Source of the DNA: Isoetes taiwanensis
Taxonomy: Eukaryota; Streptophyta; Lycopodiopsida; Isoetales; Isoetaceae
Length of the DNA: 64,000 nucleotides
Direction: 5' to 3'
NCBI GenBank assembly: GCA_021234155.1
Contig: JAJEKV010000006.1
Span: forward strand, 23,037,653 to 23,101,652
Both the position numbers and the translations under genes were made by a program. The notes beneath the pieces were generated by a model. The model made no database searches. It saw nothing but the letters and a program-made list of their open reading frames with translations, and was not told the DNA's origin. Below, in pieces: positions 55,317 to 64,000 of this stretch; the first letter of the stretch is position 1, and each line of letters starts with the position of its first letter.

Positions 55317-58300
55317 TTTATTAACGCCCACCTGAGCCCTGTGAGGCTATGGGACAAAGAAATCGATCTAGTACAAATCATCATAATATGAGAGAATCGC
55401 TTCCCTCAACGATGCTCAATGCAAACCTAGCTCTCTGGAGGAAATTTCCTAAATGTGGAAGCTTAAGGAATATGTTGAAATAATTCATCCAAAGGCATGC
55501 TTCACCAATCATGTGATACTTGGCACTTAAGAGTGTCATGGTCATGCAAAAATATATAGCATGCTTTACTCCACATCCTCCTTACGTGACACACATATCC
55601 TCGATCTTTCCTCGCACTTTCTAACCACCTTCCCTTTCAATCATTAGACAAGAGCTCATGCCATGCTAATCGACCGATTTTGCCCCTTAAACATGCTATG
55701 AAGGGACAAAATATGGTCAGAGTGTCGTAGTGGCAAATGCAGTCCTGTGATTGAAATCCCCGATGTAATATTGGAGTTTCTCTTTTGAAGACACCTCACA
55801 AGATGCCAAGAAGGCGCGGTGCCTTGAACTCTTTTTGTATAAGAACAAATAGTGACCCCATCTAGTAAAACCTTTGTAAATCCTTATACCGCCACTTTTG
55901 CCATCTCGCCTAAGCTTCACCGGGCAAATAAGTAAGTGCTGGGGCCTTACAAGAGAGCTTCATCCTTTGCTTGCCGCCTCGGGACGTATATCCGAGTGTT
56001 ACACATGGATCGTATTTCCAATGGATAAGAACCACAATCGTGATAATAACATTATCTCATATGGAATCGCTTCTTTTCACATTCCTAGTCATGTGCGTAC
56101 CATGTTTTTGAATTGCTTCAATTTCTGCCATTTGTGAACAACATATTGTATGGACCCCAGATTTCACTAGCATATAGAATAACCGCATGACTTCTGCTCA
56201 AAGAGTTTCTTCCCGCTAGCCGCCAATAGGTGATGTGAGCCCGACCCACATATTTGCCACAAGTAAAAATTTTCAAGGTCACGCAATTCTCGGAGCATCT
56301 ACCCTTTGTCCATGGCCTACTCAAGTGAACACTTCATGACCCAGATATTGTGGTAGGATTGGGCTTGTCTTTCACCACATGCCCATGGTAATTCAAAAGC
56401 ATTTGTTCCAAGGCCCCAAAAGCCCGAACCTTAGTCTTCCCTGTGATTAACTACAAGCTCAAATTGTGAGCAAAATTCATACAGCGACACGAAGTTGCCC
56501 TTGTAAGCCCTCAAGCAATCGAAAGTGAGAGCATAAGAGCAGTCATCGATATAAAAAAAGAAGGATTACCGCTTCATGGAAAAGCGCGCCGGAAGCAAAC
56601 CGTGATTCTTTAAGAAAATTCCTCCGCTTGGTCAATATAGGAAAGTTCAACAAGCGTAGGAGAAAGAGTGCACTTTGTTTTAATTCCCCCATCGCCAATC
56701 GACAATTAAGTCGACATGACGGAGTCACAACTCTTCCACCTGACCGACTGTGATAACCCGGCCATGGCTTGAACCCATTCACTAGGCACAACTGCCGGAT
56801 TAACCTCGCTTCAAGAGTTTCGACGAAAGTAATCGTCGTAATGCTTTAGCAAAATCAACAAAGCGTGCCAGAGCAAGATACAATAATCATCCAACTTGAG
56901 GAAAAAAATTCGACTTCATACAAATTTCCAAACTATGAGTGGAGTACCAAGAGAAATGTTCGCGGTGTGAGTATTACACAGTCCAACCTATAGAGTGAAT
57001 TTCACACATATAACCTATATTACCTTCCAATTTCCCAGAAGCACATAAGTGAGTCGGTGAAGAGAAATGTTCGCGGCGGCCTTGGCCGCGCAAATAAACC
57101 TTGTATATATATATATGTGGCAGATATAACAGGTCAACATATACATATAACAATATGCTAATAAACAAAGCCCTTCCAACTCACATTATCATGCACACGG
57201 TTTTAGATGGTCATCTTCATAATCTTCTGAACCTTCAAAATGGTTCTGGAGGTATTATACCGATCATAATCTCGAAGACTTAGCGACTCACACAGCACAT
57301 AATGATCTCGTCGATTCACGAAGATCTTTACTTTCGGTCATGTTGAATAGCTAGTAGCTTTCTTATTTGCATGTAACTTTCCTTTTACAACTATCTGTAA
57401 TCCAAGGCTTTGCTGGTTCTTTATTTTCGGTTTGAAGGAATCTCTTAGATGGTTGTTTATCTTTCCAGGTTTCCTCGGCTTAGAAAGGCGAGTTTCATCT
57501 GAGGGATAAGCTTCTTTCTTAGAGATAGCATCATGAGCATGTTTGACATGTTTACATTTATGGGGTAGCATGTTTCTATTTATGGAGATGCCACAACTTG
57601 TGTTTACATTTATGGAGATGCCATTTTTTGTAGCTTATGTTTATTTACATGGAGATGCCCACAAAGAGACCAATACACATGGCTATAGCTCTAGAACCAC
57701 CGCATGGCATTCCTAGGAAGGTCCTTGCACACAGCAACATGTCAGAGCACAAGAGAATTTACCTCCAAACTCCTCATGAAGTGGGAGGACTATGGGAGGC
57801 AGAGATGCCAATGCAAGTAGAGGAAGGACACAAGAAACCTTGGGACAAGCGCAGAAATGCATAAATAAAAATTGGAGGGATGGTTTAGTGAGGTAAAGGG
57901 CAATCAAAACAACGAGTGATGGAAATGGAAGGAAGAGAAGCAAGAAAATGGAGCAAAAAGAAAGGGAAAGGAAAAAGGCAAAGACAAAGGAGCAATGAAA
58001 AGTTGAATGAGCAAGTAAGATGGAATCGGATGTATGGGTGCATAAAATGGAGGGACCAAAAGGAACAATGCGGAGGAACATAAAAGCAATGATACAATAT
58101 CACCCCCGGTGGTAAACTATGAACAGAATGAGACCGCGGTAGCGTCAACAGCGTAAAGATCTTAAATGACTAATGAACCCGAGAAAACACCACACTAACA
58201 AAAGAAACTATAAGCAGACCAACCTAACCAGCAATAGAAAGGGCTGAGAGACAAAGATCAAAGGCCGGACCAATTACAGCTAGACAAAGAATAACCAAAG

Positions 58301-61300
58301 TAAGCGGAACAAAGCGGTAGGAAGGAGGAGAACTCTCCAAAGAAGGAAACAATGCAACCCTTATGGAAGCTAAAGAAATGAATTACGTGGAATGGTCCAC
58401 AATGCTTATATATCCAACTGGTCGGTACGTAAATGAAATAAAATGCACAGATAAGGAGTAGAAGGCATAGATGATGAGGAGTTGATAGAACATGGAGCAA
58501 TTGGAAGAAGCATAAAAAGCAGGCAAGAAGGAGAGACAACATACCAAATAACAACTTGGCGTGCGAAAAGAAGTAATGGAGATGCAAGGTAAATAGAATA
58601 ATGCAACTAAGAGGCAAATGGGGCAAGTAACAAGTGCTAGAGCATGAAAAACAAAAACATAAATGAACCAATGGAACAATGTGGGGAAGATGGAAGAATT
58701 TGTGCTGGGTACCCCGAACATCAAAATGCATAAAAGACTTAGTGAAACAATGCGTTGAAAGATTGAAAGAAAGAATTGTTGGAGAAAAACATAGCCGCTT
58801 GTGAAATAAAATACTACACGGATAAAGGTTAATGGAGAACGCCGGAACAGAGAAATCAAATGGAACAACAAAGTTTGAAGGCTGAAAAGATGAACCGAGA
58901 TAAGGAGGATGAGCGAGTAGATAAGGGTGAATGGAACAAAATAAATACATTGACGGATTTAGGAATTGAAAATGGCCTCCTGTCAATGAGTCCATATATT
59001 TCCGCTCCTTTTGTGCCACCTAGGATATCAACATCTCGCTATTCCGGGTTTGCTTGGAATATTCTCTAGAATAAGGGGATCGGCGCATTCATGGCCATAT
59101 ATTCTAATTTTGTTGGTGTCAGTGATGCATGCGATATACTCTTGGGATGCACAAGCGTCATCACGTTCTGTGCTATTTTTCATTTAGAGCCCATGGCCAT
59201 ACAAGCTTCCCTTCTTCCACATTTCTAAAATTGATGCTGTGGAAGTTGAAGCTTTATGTCGAACTTCATTCGGTAGCTATGATGCTTCTTATGGTGTAGT
59301 TCACATGGAAGTTTAGGCCCTCGGCGAAGGTTAAATGATCAAAATTCGCGCATCGCTATGGGTTGAATCTTGCAGTTACCAAAAGCAGGGCTGATTTTTT
59401 GCCTCATTAAGTTAAAGCGGAGTTTTAGCCAGTAACCCTTGATTCGTCCATGTGAACCCCATTATGGGATCTTTACGCCAGCTCCCAATACAGGCTTCCG
59501 CCCCTTACAATTGAAATTTGAATTTAATATATAAAGCATATGGATTGTAGGAGAATGGACTTTTAGTTTCCATATACGCGTTGCAAATTTCAAAGAAAGC
59601 GAGGTTAGTCTACGGACCGTTGACTCACCACGAAGCGGGTGTCTTCCAGGGCATACAAATTGTACATCTTCATTTCGGCGCCGTGCGATCCATACGATGG
59701 AAGCTCAAAATGATGTGGATAAGGATCATCGACTCGAATAACCGTTAACGATCGCAAAAGGAGGTCTAAAAAGAAATAAGAACAGACCTCGACATGTTGC
59801 GTCTTCACGGGCTCAAAAGTGTCGACATAAAGCGGATGGCGATTATATCCATTGGATCACCGTTGAGTGGCAAGAAATCGTCATTTGGGGCGTTTCAAGT
59901 TTAGTTCGATTTTTAATGGTAGCGGTAACTACGGCCTCTGGGATATTGTGAGAGATTGAGAGGAGGATGAAGGCATTCGGGAATCGAATGGGTTTCGCTT
60001 GAGATGAAGAGCACATGCCAGATAAGGAAGGGGAAATGTCAGTGAAGATGCTAATAAATGACATTATACTTTTGATAACGAAGGTTTATACATTCTTGAG
60101 TATAAAAGTTATGGTGTTTGTGTTTAGATACCTCATCTGAGAGTGTTTTGACTATTGTTGCAATAGATTCCTTTGAAATCTATTGCTGTTAAGTTATAAC
60201 AAAAATGAGTCTTGAAACTCTTTAAGTAGTAGAAGAACTCTTTGACTAGTTATCCATTTGTTGACCATTTTTAAGAAAACTGTAGTGCCAGCATTGTATA
60301 TGCAAACATTCATAAAATTTATGAACATTGAAGGTCAAAGCCATCCTTGTTTAAAGAGAGGATCATATGATCGAAATCTTCATGCAGCGATGCATATAAG
60401 AAATTACTTTGGGTGTGATCCCTTGCGTAAAACCCAGTAAATAATAGAAACACAAATATTGAACTTACAACTTAAGCGTAAACAAATAGTATTTTAATAA
60501 ACCAACACTTTACATCACAACACTTTACACTTTAAATAAGATATTTCTTTCTTTCATTTTACTTGAAAGCTATTTTTTTTCAAGATGGATCACTGGCGAA
60601 TATCTATATGCAAAAAGGGACACACTAATTCATGGTGTGATCCACTTTTCTTGTTGTTGTCAAACAAATTAAACACAAGTACTCATTCCTATTTGTATCT
60701 AAAATGCTTGAAGGATGCGCAATGAATGAAATGCAGCTATGCAACAAAATGGAACACACTAAATTAGCATCGTGTGATCCACTTTAACTTTGTTGTTGTC
60801 AATTAAAATTAAACACTGATACCCCTTCAATTTGTTAACACACTAAATTACATAAAGTTATTAATTCTTTTCAAGTACCCCTTCTCGTTTTTAATGCGCT
60901 TCTGCCCAGGTGCATAAAGTTGTTAGTCAAACTTCGAGCAGTAGCATCTTTTGGAAGGATCACGTCAAGGTACATGTCTGAAAAAATAGAACACAAATAG
61001 ACTTACGTGGTGTGGTACTTTCTTGTATTGTTGTGGAATTAGGCCTTGAAGCACCCAAGTGCCTTCTATTTGCATCTAAGGCTGCCAGCTCTGTTTTGGT
61101 GTATTTTCTCAAAAGCAAACACTTTGTATCAATAAATGAGCACGTCACATACACTTAACTAGATAAGACACATTTTAGCCGAGATGATAGAGTATTTTAC
61201 TATAGGAAGTCATCTTTTTAGAAAGATCTTTGGCCAATTTTAACATGTATAAAATAAAGGTTGGAATATCTAAATTCGCATGATTTGTCGTCATTTCTAA

Positions 61301-64000
61301 ACATTGTAGATGAATATGTGCAGTCCCTCGTGATAGTCCTCCGGGTGCATATAAAATATGTATCATTCCAGGATTATATATTATGTTTTATGAACTAAAC
61401 TTTTTCAAAGAGAGGGTCTCAAAGCAAAATACAAACACTTAATCTAATGAAGTAACACTTTACCAACTTAGCCCAAAGCTTTATTCCAATAAGATTTTTA
61501 TGTTATTTTATCAAACTAACAATGTTTCATATTCAAACATTCAAGGCTCATGACATTTATACAATATATCTTTGGAGCTTTTGTGTAACATTAGTAAACA
61601 TACCTCTAATGGAGCAAATATTTTTGTAACTCATTTTTTCAACAACCACGGATACCCCGTCTTATCAAACGCTTTTTTATAACTTCGACACGGGACACCA
61701 TTCTCATAAAACACACAATTGGCAAAGGTGGCGGATGACTTTCAAGCTCGGCTCCCCTGACTTCCTGGCAATAAAACTAGATGCTTATTGCGCAGATGTA
61801 TATCTTGGAAAGCATGTCTCTATGTACGCAGACAGCGAAGCGGGCAGTAGCACAGTGTAAATCCAAGCGTCGATAAATGGCTGAAAATGGCAGTTAGGTG
61901 GGTGAATATAAATCAAAGAGGAGAAAGGCGAGGATCATGCTACGTTTGGTGCCTGCATTTCATGGTGTGATCCATGTATTATTGGTGCAAATTTTGATAA
62001 TATACTATTTAGTCCTTCCTTTTTTTTTTTTTTTTTGCAATATACTATCCATAGCACTATTTGAACCTATAGTTTCTACCTATTCATTGCGTGATGAATG
62101 TCGCTTAGGCGATGTAACTCCCATAGTCACCCACTTGATTGAGGATGGCATTCTCTTGAGAGCCTATGGATAAGATATCTTCCTGAAATCAGATCGATCA
62201 GTGCGTTGAATTGTGGAATGGGCTGGCAGGGAGCAATCGATGAATGGGAGAGAGAGAAAGGTAAGGGCGGGGTGAGGTTGGGTAGTAAAAACATGGCGTG
62301 TAACGTCACGTTTTGCTTATAGCCTTTATCGCCCTTGCGTTGTTAACCCAACTCTATGCTTTCGCCCTTAAAACACGGGACACATTGGAGACTTGGTTTG
62401 GAGAGAAATGAAGGCGAAGGAGGATGCGTAGCTAATATGAACAATGAAGTCCTTGTTTAAATTTGAGCAGATGGTTTAGATTGCATGTGGAATGTTACAC
62501 GATGGCGGGAAAAAGTAGCCATTATTTTGGTCCAGCGATCGATTTTTCGAAAAATCACGATTTAGAGTAATGTGGGTTGCAATAGATACTAAACATGTCC
62601 TATGAAATTTCGCCATGTGGATGCCAAGTAGAGTCCTCTGCTCCTCTTTCTGCTGCCAACTAATGCGACTTTGGAAAAATGCGCCAAACATCATTGGTCG
62701 CGAGAAACATGGCGTGGGTCACATCAGGATATGAATGAACAGGACCCCCAAATCCGCCTAATGAATGGAACAGCCTACATTGGCCAAAAAAAATACCTTG
62801 GCATTAGTCAAGGCAGCAGGAAGAAATGGAAAAAACAAGCGTACTGGCGGCTGAAATTCTAAGTGAAACCATTCCGATTAATTCGTTGGAGTAAAGAGAC
62901 TAACGGAATAGAGATGAAGAAAGGTTAGATAGAGCAACAATGAGGAACTCAATTAGAAGCCAAGAGCAGTGAGAGTGACCAAGCTGTTAATGGGACAAAA
63001 ACAAGATAAATAATAAAACAAACTTGTCAATGAAAGCCTTTGAAGGATGGAAGCAAGCGCAAAGAGGACTATGATGGTCGGATAGGTAATCAAACAAGAA
63101 AGTCAAATGAACTTGTATGGCATATGTGGAAAGGAGCAAGAACAACGAAGCCAAATATGGTTAGGATGGGGACGTGGAAGTAATATGGAAAAATGGGTGC
63201 AGATTCAACAGAAGGCAGAGAGGGAATCAATATTGGCTCAGGGGCAATGAGCCCCCTAATTGGGCAAGTGCTGGCTAACCCAACAGCATAAATATAAGCG
63301 TATAACTAACTAACAAACACTTATAGCAAGATGTATGTAAAATCTAACCTCGTGTGAACCGTATATAAGCGGAAGAACCTCATCACTATCTCAACAAAAA
63401 TACAGTCAGCCTCAACCAAACGGTAGCATTGCAATAGACACTTATGTGGAGAGACCTCCACGGCTGGATGCGAACAACCAGCTTAGCTTTATATACTTGA
63501 GGTCATGAGAACAATGTGTCTATAAATGATGACATCATGAAGTGTAGATGGGGTTGGGCGGACAAAGAATATTTTGGATGCCTTTTCTTTAGCTTGGGAT
63601 GCTTGTGGCGGTGAGTGCTCGGCCATGTAGCAGGTCTTGGAGGGAACCTCCTCCTGCGTGGTTGGTGGTTTCACTGAGCCTAACACCGCCACACAGCCAA
63701 ACTGTTAGGCATACCATTTGGCTTGAACAGCAGTGTCTTCTAGGCAGAATAATTTAGGCGGAGACATTCTGAATCTCATGACATTTAGTTGGTGGAGGAA
63801 TCTGACTTTCTTGGTGGATTCGATAGCCAAAATCGTTCTTAACTCATGTTTATAGGCCTCTGCATACTTTTTCAGAGGTGATTGAGGTTGATGACTTTAA
63901 TTATGTTTTGTTTTAGGAGGGAATGAGGAGGGCTGTTGAGAGTCGCTATGGTGAAATGTATTCGTCCAGGGCAGTGACTTAGGTATAGCAGTGTGTTACG

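Overview
The window looks like gene-poor, repeat-dense nuclear DNA of a land plant with a large genome. Plant origin is supported by a CIPK (CBL-interacting protein kinase) reading frame with its NAF motif, by two fragments of a plant-type glycerol-3-phosphate 2-O-acyltransferase (GPAT), by a plant-style L1 LINE whose ORF1 has a DUF4283-like domain, and by Ty3/gypsy elements of plant layout. One Ty3/gypsy reverse transcriptase (11.1-11.8 kb) resembles the Tcn1-type chromoviruses, which as I recall are reported from fungi, mosses, lycophytes, ferns and gymnosperms rather than flowering plants. I therefore lean towards a non-flowering vascular plant such as a fern, but this is an inference. I see no gene that is clearly intact.

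Layout. 1-9.6 kb: AT-rich DNA with short local duplications, a pyrimidine-rich tract and a long poly-A run. 9.6-12.5 kb: minus-strand LTR-like sequence with a four-unit heat-shock element and TATA box, a tRNA-like SINE-type sequence, an unidentified host pseudogene, a Ty3/gypsy RT fossil and a short degenerate repeat array. 13.09-13.62 kb: a near-perfect long inverted repeat (foldback/MITE type). 16.3-17.6 kb: an intronless CIPK on the minus strand with frame lesions. 18.3-21.5 kb: a ~400-bp tandem duplication and three more tRNA-like sequences.

21.8-31.8 kb: a ~1.97-kb tandem duplication carrying a GPAT fragment in each copy. The second copy is split inside its coding sequence by a nearly full-length 5.76-kb L1-type LINE with recognisable target-site duplications. 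A separate 474-bp tandem duplication follows at 31.8-32.9 kb.

33.9-48.2 kb: a block of old minus-strand Ty3/gypsy sequence with three related LTRs, a polypurine tract, pol and gag remains. 50.2-51.0 kb: an unidentified GC-rich island. 52.06-57.1 kb: a CACTA/En-Spm-like segment bounded by GC-rich inverted repeats. It holds a candidate captured exon and a 5'-truncated minus-strand LINE ending in a long (TAA)n tail. 57.1-64 kb: unidentified AT-rich and purine-rich DNA with short duplications.

The pieces do not form a pathway. They record successive duplication, transposition and decay around one kinase locus. All identifications rest on motifs read by eye; no database search was possible.
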